The notes under the pieces were generated by a model. The model was not told the DNA's origin and ran no database searches. It saw nothing but the letters and a program-made list of their open reading frames with translations. 64,000 nt of DNA from Stenotrophomonas sp. UBA7346 (GTDB lineage Bacteria; Pseudomonadota; Gammaproteobacteria; Xanthomonadales; Xanthomonadaceae). Below are positions 35,726 to 44,385 of the stretch, piece after piece. Location: positions 62,001 to 126,000 of the forward strand of contig DKPB01000055.1 in the NCBI GenBank assembly GCA_002471015.1, read 5' to 3'. Within the stretch, counting starts at the first letter, position 1; every line of letters begins with the position of its first letter. A program made the position numbers and the translations under genes.

Positions 35726-36745
35726 TCAAGCACCCATGGCCGGGGCCTGCGGCTGCCTGGCTTGTTCCTGCTGCTGGTTGGCCAGTTGCCGATGTCCCTC
35801 TGCGGCAAACGCCTGGACCTGCTGTGATTGTGCAATCTGCGCCGCGGCTTGCGAGAGGCCTGCCTCGTCGTTGGCGAAAGTTGCGGCGGCCAGCTTGTCC
35901 AGCTCCGGGTCGCCGGTGCTGAACGCAGTCTGCGTAGGCTGCGCATCACGCGGCGGGTCGATGCTGCTATGGAACGAACCGGACCCTGATCTGCTCTTTT
36001 CGTCGGGATCCAGCGGCACGGTGGCTTCGCCGGATTTCGGCGGCTGTATCTTGTGATCGTCGTTGTCGTGCCACTGCTTGCCGTCAAACCAGTAGCCGCT
36101 GCGATAGGAGCCGATACCGACATCCTGGTACAGGTTCTCGCCGAAGTTTGGTGCGGTGACGGGCTTGCCGTCCTTGCCCAGGGGGAGCGCAGGTGTGACG
36201 TCGGCAGCCCTCAACAAGGTGCTGGCGACGCCGTTGCTGTTGTTGGCCAGGGGCGAGTATTCGAGCTGGGCATCGTTGATCTGCTGGCCTGCCTTGAGCG
36301 CAGCTTGCAGCTTCTGCTCCAGCTGCGCATCGGTGCCTTGCCATACCGCGCGGTGTTCGTGGGTTTCGTTGGGGCGTGGCCAGTCCGGCGCGGTTTCGGT
36401 ACGCACCAGCGGCTCACCATCCGCGCCCTTCACCAGCCTGGCATCCTCCAGGTTGGCACCTTCGCGCGGTATCGGTTGGAGCGAGCCATCGGCTTGCTTC
36501 TGGTAAACCGCCTGGTACGGGGGGACGTAGGGGCCGGCATCGACACGGATGTTTCCGTAATTGTCCGATCCCAGCAACGTGCTGCCCGCCAGGTTACCGA
36601 TGGCGCTGCCCTCGGGGTTGGCATCCGGGCCGCCACGCACCACAAACTGGCGGCCGTCGGAATGCTCGAAAAGCAGGTAGGCATGCCGTCGGTCGGCAGC
36701 GACGGGGCTGGTGCCCACGATGATCTTTGCATTGCCGTCCGGCAT
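35726..36745 (-). CDS. Putative secreted toxin/effector with Gln-rich C-terminus
   Basis: The 339-residue protein has no signal peptide or membrane segment and no cysteine. The N-terminal part (RRHAYLLFEH, then RGGPDANPEGS and GNIRVDAGPYVP) and LEYSPLANNSNGVASTLLRA near 165-185 resemble papain/NlpC-like toxin domains that carry a His strand and an N-S-N motif. The C-terminus (DPELDKLAAATFANDEAGL, AAAQIAQSQQVQAF, then a QQQEQ tail) recalls the Gln-rich C-terminal tails of Xanthomonadales type IV effectors, though the full XVIPCD motifs are not visible. The upstream gene, one base away, is a lipoprotein, the usual effector/immunity layout. Toxin function is inferred. Confidence 0.6.
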   Translation of the reverse strand: MPDGNAKIIVGTSPVAADRRHAYLLFEHSDGRQFVVRGGPDANPEGSAIGNLAGSTLLGSDNYGNIRVDAGPYVPPYQAVYQKQADGSLQPIPREGANLEDARLVKGADGEPLVRTETAPDWPRPNETHEHRAVWQGTDAQLEQKLQAALKAGQQINDAQLEYSPLANNSNGVASTLLRAADVTPALPLGKDGKPVTAPNFGENLYQDVGIGSYRSGYWFDGKQWHDNDDHKIQPPKSGEATVPLDPDEKSRSGSGSFHSSIDPPRDAQPTQTAFSTGDPELDKLAAATFANDEAGLSQAAAQIAQSQQVQAFAAEGHRQLANQQQEQARQPQAPAMGA

Positions 36746-36746
36746 C

Positions 36747-37214
36747 TCAGCCTCCTATGTCCCTGGGCGTGCGTGCAACCTGAACAGCGCTGACGCTGCT
36801 GCCGTCCCTGGAGTCGAGCGTGACAAACCAGTTGACCGGCGTGGGTGGGGCAGTGGTGCGCTGCGCGGGTGTGGACTCGACCGGCGTTGCGGTGATGCAC
36901 AGGGTGGAAGATTGCAGGTCCTGCGCCGATGGCTCGGTCGGGTTGCAGGTAAAACCCTGCGCAGAAAGCGCGCGGGTTGCGTCTGCAAGTGATGCCCCGA
37001 TCGGCGCCCACTGCACCAGTTGCGTTCTTGCATCCGCAGCCGACTGCTGGAAACGGAACGAGGGGGAGGGGGTGTCGACGTCACTCATGGCGGAACATCC
37101 TGTCGCTGTCAGCAGGGAAATCATCAGTACACCAAGCGGACCTGCCGCCTGCAGTAACCGGGGCGATGCGGGCGCCGGGGTTGCGGGTATCGATGGGAAC
37201 TTACTGGGTCTCAT
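36747..37214 (-). CDS. Lipoprotein, candidate immunity protein
   Basis: The 155-residue protein starts at an ATG with AGGAG six bases upstream. The signal (GVLMISLLTATGC) ends in a lipobox with the acylated Cys near residue 41. A compact ~110-residue periplasmic domain follows, with cysteines in GFTCNPTE and TLCITATP that could pair. Its TGA is one base before the start of the putative toxin gene, whose ribosome-binding site lies in this gene's last codons. In Xanthomonadales T4SS effector loci the immunity protein is typically such a lipoprotein; I infer the same role here. Confidence 0.65.
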   Translation of the reverse strand: MRPSKFPSIPATPAPASPRLLQAAGPLGVLMISLLTATGCSAMSDVDTPSPSFRFQQSAADARTQLVQWAPIGASLADATRALSAQGFTCNPTEPSAQDLQSSTLCITATPVESTPAQRTTAPPTPVNWFVTLDSRDGSSVSAVQVARTPRDIGG

Positions 37215-37776
37215 TGGCTCTCCTGGCACCGGACCAAGGCATGTGACATTTTCAGTCTCCTATATTCGATGTTATCTGCCGGTTCACCTCCATAAATGGT
37301 TTCTGCAGCCGCCCGGCAGCGTTTGCATTCCGTCCGGAGCGGGGACCTGCTATGTGGCGAAGTCACTGGAAGCGGACAGGTAGCGCCGCTGGGGAGATCC
37401 GTTGGGCAGATCCGGCGGCCTTGGTGGCGGAGATGTTGCCCGTTTGACGTGAAATGGCCGGCGTCAGCCGCGTATCAATGCGGGGTGAACGCGCTGATCT
37501 GGCCGCGGCACCTGCGCCGCCTGCCGCCGGTTGCGGTTCGGGCGAGCCTGCGACAGCGGGTCGCAGGTGCGACAACATGTCGCACACCGGGGGGCGCTTT
37601 TGCTGCGCGAAATCATTGTCAATGGCTTTCTTAAGTGGTGTGTGAAGCCTAAAATCACGGGGCTGACCTGTAGCTCCCTGTTCAGCTGCCGCCGCCGGGC
37701 AATCCGGATGCGGCCTTCCGCGCCAGCGGTTGGCAGGGCTACAGGGGGCAGTACCCCACCGCAATTGGATCGACCG
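37215..37776 (+). promoter_or_regulatory. Upstream region of cyoABCD with two matching GCGAC-N5-GTCGC palindromes
   Basis: No gene is supported in these ~560 bases. Two palindromes of the form GCGAC-N5-GTCGC lie 19 bases apart (37550-37564 and 37569-37583); the second has 8-bp perfect arms (GTGCGACA/TGTCGCAC). The pattern fits the GCGNC...GNCGC half-sites I recall for RegA/PrrA/RoxR redox response regulators. A weak promoter (TTTCTT 37627-37632, 17 bases, TAAAAT 37650-37655) lies downstream, placing the palindromes at activator positions. The family assignment is inference. Confidence 0.55.
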
Positions 37777-38850
37777 ATGATTCCGTTGAAAACTCTTGGG
37801 CGCTTGTTGCGCCCGGGCCTCATTGTCGCGATGGCCGTCCTGATGACGGGCTGCGACTGGGCCCTGTTTGACCCGAAGGGCCAGATCGCCCGGGATGAGC
37901 TCACGCTGCTGATCACCTGTACGGTGCTGATGCTGCTGGTGGTGATTCCGGTGATCATCATGACGCTGGTGTTCGCGTGGAAGTACCGCGCTTCCAACAC
38001 CAAGGCCCGTTACGAGCCCAACTGGTCTCACTCCACCGCCATCGAAGTGGTGGTCTGGTCGATCCCGTGCATGATCATCCTGGTCCTGGCGGTACTGACC
38101 TGGCGCTCTTCGCATGCGCTGGATCCGTACAAGCCGCTGGAATCCGATACCAAGCCGGTGGTGATCGAAGCGATCTCGCTGGACTGGAAGTGGCTGTTCG
38201 TCTACCCGGAAGAAAACATCGCCGTGGTCAACGAGCTGACCTTCCCGGTTGATGCGCCGCTGAACTTCAAGCTGACCGCCGATACCGTGATGAATGCGTT
38301 CTTCATCCCGCATCTGGGCAGCATGATCTACTCGATGGCCGGCATGGAAACCAAGCTGCACCTGATCGCCAACGAGGCAGGCAGTTATGAAGGCCGTTCC
38401 TCGCATTACAGCGGTGCCGGCTTCAGCAAGATGCACTTCACCGCCCATGCGGTGAGCAACGAGGAATACCAGGCCTGGTTGGCCAAGGTGCGCGGCGATG
38501 CCAAGGTCATGGACCAGAAGGCATTCACCGAACTGAGCGCCGAGCGCAACCATGACTGGCACCCGGTGACCTATTACGGCAGCACCGAAGCCGGTCTGTT
38601 CGACGCGATCATGGCCAAGCATGCCGGTGAGAACCACCACTACGGCATGAAGCACGACGGCAAGGCGATGTCCCACGAGGGCATGGACCCGGCCGCGATG
38701 GGCCATGAAGGCATGGATCACGCAGCCATGGGCCACGAAGGCCATGACGCCGCTGCTCCTGCTGCCGCCGAGGCTGACGGCCACGCCGGTCACACTGCAA
38801 ACGAGCAGCCCGAAGCCGCACATGCCGGCCACGGCCCCTCGGGAGAATGA
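37777..38850 (+). CDS. cyoA: Cytochrome bo3 ubiquinol oxidase subunit II
   Basis: The 357-residue protein starts at an ATG with a lipoprotein signal (LIVAMAVLMTGC). Two transmembrane helices follow (TLLITCTVLMLLVVIPVII and EVVVWSIPCMIILVLAVL), then the periplasmic cupredoxin-like domain (SLDWKWLFVYPEENI). The copper-A cysteines of cytochrome c oxidase subunit II are absent, which identifies a quinol oxidase. The tail from about residue 290 is unusually rich in His (12) and Met (6), with repeats such as HEGMD and GHEGH, beyond the usual CyoA end. First gene of cyoABCD. Confidence 0.95.
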   Translation: MIPLKTLGRLLRPGLIVAMAVLMTGCDWALFDPKGQIARDELTLLITCTVLMLLVVIPVIIMTLVFAWKYRASNTKARYEPNWSHSTAIEVVVWSIPCMIILVLAVLTWRSSHALDPYKPLESDTKPVVIEAISLDWKWLFVYPEENIAVVNELTFPVDAPLNFKLTADTVMNAFFIPHLGSMIYSMAGMETKLHLIANEAGSYEGRSSHYSGAGFSKMHFTAHAVSNEEYQAWLAKVRGDAKVMDQKAFTELSAERNHDWHPVTYYGSTEAGLFDAIMAKHAGENHHYGMKHDGKAMSHEGMDPAAMGHEGMDHAAMGHEGHDAAAPAAAEADGHAGHTANEQPEAAHAGHGPSGE

Positions 38851-38852
38851 CG

Positions 38853-40850
38853 ATGCTTGGAAAACTCTCTCTGGATTCACTGCCGCACGATCCGATCGTG
38901 CTGACCACGCTCATCGGCGCGATCCTTGGTGGCATCGCCGTGCTGGCGGCGGTCACCAAGTTCAAGCTGTGGGGCTACCTGTGGAAGGAATGGTTCACCT
39001 CGGTGGACCATAAGAAGATCGGCGCGATGTACCTGATCGTGGCGTTCGTGATGCTGCTGCGCGGCTTCTCCGACGCCATCATGATGCGTGCCCAGCAGGC
39101 CGTTGCCGCCGGCGGTGCCGAAGGCTACCTGCCGCCGCACCACTACGACCAGATCTTCACCGCCCACGGCGTGATCATGATCTTCTTCGTGGCCATGCCG
39201 CTGATCACCGGTCTGATGAACCTGGTGGTGCCGCTGCAGATCGGTGCCCGCGACGTTGCCTTCCCGTTCCTGAACTCGCTGAGCTTCTGGCTGTTCGTCG
39301 CAGGCTGCGGCCTGATGATGATCTCGCTGTGGATCGGTGAGTTCGCCGCGACCGGTTGGCTGGCGTTCCCGCCCTTGTCGGGGTTGGAATACAGTCCAAG
39401 CGTCGGTATGGACTACTACATCTGGGCCCTGCAGGTCTCCGGCCTGGGTACCACGCTGAGCGGCATCAACTTCTTCATCACCATCCTGAAGATGCGTACC
39501 CCGGGCATGAAGCTGATGCAGATGCCGGTGTTCAGCTGGACCGCGCTGGTCACCAACCTGCTGATCATCGCTGCCTTCCCGGTGCTGACCATCACCCTGG
39601 TGCTGCTGACCCTGGACCGTTACCTGGGCACGCACTTCTTCACCAATGATGGTGGCGGCAACGCCATGCTGTACATCAACCTGATCTGGATCTGGGGTCA
39701 CCCCGAGGTCTACATCCTGGTGCTGCCGGCATTTGGTGTGTTCTCCGAAGTGATCGCCACGTTCTCGCGCAAGACCCTGTTCGGCTACAAGGGCATGGTC
39801 TACGCCACCTGTGCGATCGGCGTGCTGTCGTTCCTGGTATGGCTGCACCACTTCTTCACCATGGGTTCGGGTGCCAACGTCAATGCTTTCTTTGGCATCA
39901 CGACGATGATCATCTCGATCCCGACCGGCGTGAAGATCTTCAACTGGTTGTTCACGATGTACCGTGGCCGCGTGCACTTCACCTCGCCGGTGCTGTGGAC
40001 GATCGGCTTCATGATCACCTTCGTCATTGGCGGCATGACCGGCGTGATGCTGGCGATCCCGGCCATCGACTTCGTGCTGCACAACTCGCTGTTCCTGATC
40101 GCCCACTTCCACAACGTCATCATCGGCGGCGTGGTGTTCGGCATGTTCGCAGGCATCACCTACTGGTGGCCGAAGATGTTCGGCTTCAAGCTGGACGAGA
40201 CCTGGGGCAAGCGTGCGTTCTGGGGTTGGTTCATTGGCTTCTACGTGGCCTTCATGCCGCTGTACGCCCTGGGCTTCATGGGCGCTACCCGCCGCATGCA
40301 GAGCTACCCGAACATGGACTACCAGCCGTTCTTCGTCGTTGCCGCTGTCGGCGCCGCGATCATCGCCCTGGGCATCCTGTGCCAGGTGATCCAGATCGCC
40401 GTGTCCATCCGCGACCGCAAGAAGAACGTCGACCTCACCGGCGACCCGTGGGATGCCCGTACCCTGGAGTGGGAAACCGCTTCCCCGGTGCAGTTCTACA
40501 ACTTCGCCGTGCTGCCCAAGGGCGAGGAACTGGACGATTTCTGGCACCGCAAGCAGCGTGGCGAGGCATGGGTGCGTCCGGCCAAGTACAGCGACATCCA
40601 TATGCCGAAGAACACCGGCACCGGCGTTGTCATTGGCGCGTTCAGCCTGGTGCTGGGTTTTGCGATGGTGTGGCACATCTGGTGGCTGGCCATCGTTGGC
40701 CTGGTCGGCATGATCGGTACCTTCATCTACCGCACCTTCGACAAGGACGTGGATTACTGGGTGCCGGCTGCTGAAGTCGAACGTATCGAGAACGAACACC
40801 ACAAGCACCTGGTTGCCCAGGGCCTGGTGAAGAATGAGGTGAAGGCATGA
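38853..40850 (+). CDS. cyoB: Cytochrome bo3 ubiquinol oxidase subunit I
   Basis: The ~665-residue catalytic subunit is a heme-copper oxidase with the low-spin heme/CuB ligand motifs: TAHGVIMIFF, WGHPEVYI, WLHHFFTMG and LIAHFHNVIIGG. It reduces O2 to water with quinol and pumps protons. The ATG at 38853 has GGGAG seven bases upstream. An ATG at 38847 overlaps the cyoA stop but has its ribosome-binding site too close. Confidence 0.96.
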   Translation: MLGKLSLDSLPHDPIVLTTLIGAILGGIAVLAAVTKFKLWGYLWKEWFTSVDHKKIGAMYLIVAFVMLLRGFSDAIMMRAQQAVAAGGAEGYLPPHHYDQIFTAHGVIMIFFVAMPLITGLMNLVVPLQIGARDVAFPFLNSLSFWLFVAGCGLMMISLWIGEFAATGWLAFPPLSGLEYSPSVGMDYYIWALQVSGLGTTLSGINFFITILKMRTPGMKLMQMPVFSWTALVTNLLIIAAFPVLTITLVLLTLDRYLGTHFFTNDGGGNAMLYINLIWIWGHPEVYILVLPAFGVFSEVIATFSRKTLFGYKGMVYATCAIGVLSFLVWLHHFFTMGSGANVNAFFGITTMIISIPTGVKIFNWLFTMYRGRVHFTSPVLWTIGFMITFVIGGMTGVMLAIPAIDFVLHNSLFLIAHFHNVIIGGVVFGMFAGITYWWPKMFGFKLDETWGKRAFWGWFIGFYVAFMPLYALGFMGATRRMQSYPNMDYQPFFVVAAVGAAIIALGILCQVIQIAVSIRDRKKNVDLTGDPWDARTLEWETASPVQFYNFAVLPKGEELDDFWHRKQRGEAWVRPAKYSDIHMPKNTGTGVVIGAFSLVLGFAMVWHIWWLAIVGLVGMIGTFIYRTFDKDVDYWVPAAEVERIENEHHKHLVAQGLVKNEVKA

Positions 40851-41485
40851 GCACCAACGCCCACACGATGACCCACGCCTCCGCCGCGCACGCGGCGGGG
40901 CATGGTGATGACCATCACGAGCATCACGACACCAGCGAGAACACCGTCTTCGGTTTCTGGGTGTACCTGATGAGCGATCTGCTCATCTTCGCCACGCTGT
41001 TCGTGACCTACGTGGTGCTGTCCGGCGCCACCAACGGTGGCCCGTCGGCCAAGGACCTGTTCGAACTGCCGTTCGTCGCATGGGAAACCGCGCTGCTGCT
41101 GGTGTCCTCGCTGACCTTCGGCCTGGGCATGATCGCCATGCACCAGTCCAGGCAGGGCCTGATGTTCTTCTGGCTGGCCATCACCTGGCTGCTGGGTGCC
41201 GGCTTCATGGGCATGGAAATCTGGGAGTTCAACCACCTGATCCATAACGGTAACGGTCCGGACCAGAGTGCCTTCCTGTCGGCGTTCTTCGCTCTGGTCG
41301 GTACCCACGGTCTGCACGTGACCGCGGGCCTGCTGTGGCTGCTGGTGATGTTCATCCAGCTCAAGCAGGACGGCCTGACCCAGCGCAACAAGACCCGCAT
41401 GGCGTGCCTGAGCCTGTTCTGGCACTTCCTGGACCTGGTCTGGATCGGCGTGTTCTCTGTCGTTTATCTGTCGGGAGCGATGTAA
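40847..41485 (+). CDS. cyoC: Cytochrome bo3 ubiquinol oxidase subunit III
   Basis: The 212-residue, five-helix subunit starts with a His-rich N-terminus (HAAGHGDDHHEHHDTSEN), then FWVYLMSDLLIFATLFVTY and GMIAMHQ, typical of CyoC. It overlaps the cyoB stop by four bases (ATGA) and stabilises the catalytic core. The end (FWHFLDLVWIGVFSVVYLSG) is the family's C-terminal helix. Confidence 0.95.
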   Translation: MSTNAHTMTHASAAHAAGHGDDHHEHHDTSENTVFGFWVYLMSDLLIFATLFVTYVVLSGATNGGPSAKDLFELPFVAWETALLLVSSLTFGLGMIAMHQSRQGLMFFWLAITWLLGAGFMGMEIWEFNHLIHNGNGPDQSAFLSAFFALVGTHGLHVTAGLLWLLVMFIQLKQDGLTQRNKTRMACLSLFWHFLDLVWIGVFSVVYLSGAM

Positions 41486-41823
41486 TGTCCGCACATGACA
41501 ATCATGCACACGGTGCCGCTGGCGAGAGCCACGGCAGCGTCAAGTCCTATCTGATCGGCTTCGTGCTGGCTGCGGTGCTTACCATCATCCCGTTCTGGGT
41601 GGTGATGAGCGGTGGCATGTCCAGCTTTGCCACCGGCGCGGTGATCGTGGTTGCAGGCATCCTGCAGCTGCTGGTGCACCTGGTGTTCTTCCTGCACCTG
41701 GATCGCTCCTCGGCGGCCCGCTGGAACGTCAATGCCGGCATGTTCACCCTGGTGGTGATCGGCATCATCGTGCTGGGCACGCTGTGGGTCATGTGGAACA
41801 TGAACTACCACATGATGCACTGA
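41485..41823 (+). CDS. cyoD: Cytochrome bo3 ubiquinol oxidase subunit IV
   Basis: The 112-residue protein starts at an ATG overlapping the cyoC stop (TAATG). Three transmembrane helices are visible (YLIGFVLAAVLTIIPFWVV; IVVAGILQLLVHLVFFLHL; FTLVVIGIIVLGTLWVMW), with a His-rich N-terminus. It is the last gene of the operon. No cyoE (heme O synthase) follows in the window. Confidence 0.94.
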   Translation: MSAHDNHAHGAAGESHGSVKSYLIGFVLAAVLTIIPFWVVMSGGMSSFATGAVIVVAGILQLLVHLVFFLHLDRSSAARWNVNAGMFTLVVIGIIVLGTLWVMWNMNYHMMH

Positions 41824-41848
41824 GCGTTCTGCTCGACGCTGTGCAAGG

Positions 41849-41880
41849 AAGGCCGCCGCAAGGCGGCCTTCTTTTTTTTC
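41849..41880 (+). terminator. Terminator of the cyo operon
   Basis: AAGGCCGCC (41849-41857) pairs with GGCGGCCTT (41862-41870) around GCAA, followed by CTTTTTTTT. Confidence 0.92.
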
Positions 41881-42147
41881 AGGGCAGCAGCGGCTGGAGC
41901 CTTCCGGCAGAGGCGGTCAATCCAGAGCAGCCTCGCTTCTGAACTGCGGAATGGGTCAGTTCTTCCGGTAAGGAGGGCGTCAGCTGGGAAGCGCCGCTAG
42001 CCAGCGCTCACGACCGGGCCACGACCATGGGAGTGGGGCACGGCCACCATCCGGTCGGGCGTCAGCCGCGAGCCAATGGCATTGAACGCAAGCACCGGAC
42101 AATAGTCCTGCGTATTGCGGAGCGATCTGGGCCTGCGCTGGGCGTGT

Positions 42148-42170
42148 TGCTGAGCATGGCTCGGCACTAC
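42148..42170 (-). repeat. SMAG palindromic repeat (degenerate copy)
   Basis: TGCTGAGCATGGCTCGGCACTAC reads on the minus strand as a GTAG-headed palindrome with one mismatch (GCTGAGC for GCCGAGC). It lies in the ~305-base convergent gap after cyoD, where I see nothing else besides the cyo terminator. Confidence 0.8.
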
Positions 42171-42185
42171 CGGCCGCGTTGGGAT

Positions 42186-44246
42186 TCAGCCGACCTTGCG
42201 CATGAACTCGGTGGCATCCATGGGACGGCCCAGGTGGTAGCCCTGCAATACGTCGCAGCCCATTTCGCCGAGGAAATCGCGTTGCGCTGCCGTCTCCACG
42301 CCTTCGGCGACCACCTGCAGCTGCAGTGAGCGGCCCAGCGCGATGATGGAGGCGACGATGGCGGCATCTTCGCTGTTGTGCTCAAGATCGCGCACGAAGG
42401 CACGATCGATTTTCAACTCGGTCGCCGGCATGCGCTTGAGGTACAGCAGGCTGGAATAGCCCGTGCCGAAATCGTCGATGGCGATCTGCACCCCCATATC
42501 GGTCAGTGCCTGCAGCATCTGCAGGGTTGCCTCCACATCCTTCATGGCCGTGCTTTCGGTCACTTCCAGGGTCAGCTGGTGGGCCGCGATGGCATGCCGC
42601 TGCAAGGTGCGGCGCACGCTGTCCACCAGGGTCGGGGAGGAGAACTGCATCGGTGACAGATTCACCGCCATCGTCCAATCCGCATTGCCGGCATCGTGCC
42701 ACTGGCGCAGCTGTGCGCAGGCCTGGTCCAGTACCCACTCGCCGATCGGGATGATCAATCCGCTGCGTTCGGCAATGGGGATGAAGACATCCGGCGACAG
42801 CAGGCCCAGCTCGGGGTGCTGCCAGCGCAACAGGGCCTCGGCACCGCTGGGCCGCTGGTTGGCGGCCGGGAACTTGGGTTGGTAGTGCAGCACCAGCTCG
42901 TTGCGGGCGATGGCGCGGCGCAGGTCCTGCAGCAGGCGCAGGCGTTGGCGGGTGCCAGCCTGCATGGTCGCGGTGAAGAAGGCATGGCCGTTCCGGCCTG
43001 CCTGCTTGACGTGGTACATGGCAGCGTCGGCATGCGCCATCAGCTCACGCTCGTCGTTGGCGTCTTCGGGATACAGCGCCACGCCGATGCTCACGCTGCA
43101 GATCAGCTCGGCATTGTCGAGCTGGAACGGCTCGGCCACGGCCGCGCAGATCTGCTCCGCCAGCAGGGCCGCATCGTCCGGGCTGTCCACCGCGGTAACG
43201 ATCACGAATTCGTCGCCACCGAGCCGGGCAAAGGTGTCCTGCGCGCGCAGCAGGGTGCTTACTTGTTGGCTGAACTGCACCAGCAAACGGTCGCCGAGCT
43301 GGTGGCCGTAGGCATCATTGACGTTCTTGAAACCGTCCAGGTCGCAGAACATCAACGCCAGCCCATGGTCGCGCCGTTGCGCCTTTTCGATGGCCTGCTC
43401 GATGCGGTCCTGCAGCAGCATGCGGTTGGGCAGTTGGGTGAGTGGATCGTGCAGGGCGGCCTGCACCAGTTTTTCGTTGGCGTTGGCCAGTGAGTGGGCA
43501 AGGATGCCGGTGCGCAGCCGCATCTGCCGGTCGAACACCGACGCAAGCAGGGCAATGGCCAGGGTGGCCAGGGTGGTGACGATGACCAGCCCGGCCAACC
43601 AGTGCGTATCCAGGCCACCGTCGCGCACCGCGCCGCATATCGCGCCTGCGGGGAAGCGCGCGGCGGCCATGCCGGTGTAGTGCATGCCAACGATGGCCAG
43701 GCCCATGACCAGCGAGGCCAGCAGCCGCATCGGCAGCACGTGGCGGCGTTCGCCGCGCAGTCGCATCGCGATCCACAGCGCAGCGCCCGACGCCGCGATG
43801 GCAATGGCCAGGGACGCAGCAAACCTGGCCGGGTCGTAGTCGATGCCCGGCTGCATCTGCAGCGCCGCCATGCCGATGTAGTGCATGCCTGCGATGCCCA
43901 GCCCCATCAGCACCGCACCGGCCAGCAGGCGCCGCCCGGGCAGGTGCTCGTGCGACACCAGCCACAGCGCATAGGCCGAGGCGGCGATGGACGCGGCCAG
44001 TGAGTAGCCGGTCATCGCCAGGTCATAGCCCATCGGCACAGGCAGTTTGAAGGCAAGCATGCCGATGAAGTGCATCGACCAGATGCCCATGCCCATGGCC
44101 AACGCACCGCAGGCCAGCCAGATGCGGGCAGCCCGGCTGCTGCGGTTGGTGGCAACGCGGCCGGACATGTCCAACGCGGTATATGAAGCAAGAATCGCCA
44201 CCAGCAGTGAGAAGGTGACGAGGCTCTGGCTGTAGCTGCCAGTCAT
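42186..44246 (-). CDS. MHYT-GGDEF-EAL cyclic-di-GMP protein
   Basis: The 686-residue inner-membrane protein has residues ~1-225 as an MHYT sensor with repeated motifs MHFIGMLAF, MHYIGMAAL and MHYTGMAAA, thought to bind copper and sense diatomic gases or redox state. A GGDEF domain shows the intact active site RLGGDEFVIV (~340). An EAL domain begins with GAEALLRW (~467) and keeps the later DDFGTGYSSL loop. Both catalytic signatures look intact, so it could make or degrade c-di-GMP. It stands alone, antisense to radA. Its neighbourhood with the terminal oxidase is suggestive of O2/NO signalling but not proof. Confidence 0.93.
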   Translation of the reverse strand: MTGSYSQSLVTFSLLVAILASYTALDMSGRVATNRSSRAARIWLACGALAMGMGIWSMHFIGMLAFKLPVPMGYDLAMTGYSLAASIAASAYALWLVSHEHLPGRRLLAGAVLMGLGIAGMHYIGMAALQMQPGIDYDPARFAASLAIAIAASGAALWIAMRLRGERRHVLPMRLLASLVMGLAIVGMHYTGMAAARFPAGAICGAVRDGGLDTHWLAGLVIVTTLATLAIALLASVFDRQMRLRTGILAHSLANANEKLVQAALHDPLTQLPNRMLLQDRIEQAIEKAQRRDHGLALMFCDLDGFKNVNDAYGHQLGDRLLVQFSQQVSTLLRAQDTFARLGGDEFVIVTAVDSPDDAALLAEQICAAVAEPFQLDNAELICSVSIGVALYPEDANDERELMAHADAAMYHVKQAGRNGHAFFTATMQAGTRQRLRLLQDLRRAIARNELVLHYQPKFPAANQRPSGAEALLRWQHPELGLLSPDVFIPIAERSGLIIPIGEWVLDQACAQLRQWHDAGNADWTMAVNLSPMQFSSPTLVDSVRRTLQRHAIAAHQLTLEVTESTAMKDVEATLQMLQALTDMGVQIAIDDFGTGYSSLLYLKRMPATELKIDRAFVRDLEHNSEDAAIVASIIALGRSLQLQVVAEGVETAAQRDFLGEMGCDVLQGYHLGRPMDATEFMRKVG

Positions 44247-44385
44247 TGAGATTCCAATGGGCCCGAAGCAGGAGGCCCCGCTGGACTAGCGGCTGCGGCC
44301 GGCCAGACTTTAGAGCGGTCGCAGTGTTTGCGACGGGCCTCGGCTATTCTGCTGCAACTGACTTCTCGACACAGTGAATATCTGC

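Noticed and set aside
34312..37214. Integration of the cassette into tRNA-Thr with a duplicated 3' end
   Set aside because: No second copy of the tRNA 3' end and no integrase gene were found up to the cyo operon, so insertion at the tRNA cannot be claimed.
37777..38850. Cytochrome c oxidase subunit II (coxB)
   Set aside because: The copper-A cysteine motif is missing and the four-gene order is that of a quinol oxidase.
38877..40808. A 643-codon minus-strand frame
   Set aside because: Antisense shadow of cyoB; composition His/Asp/Gln-rich, no ribosome-binding site.
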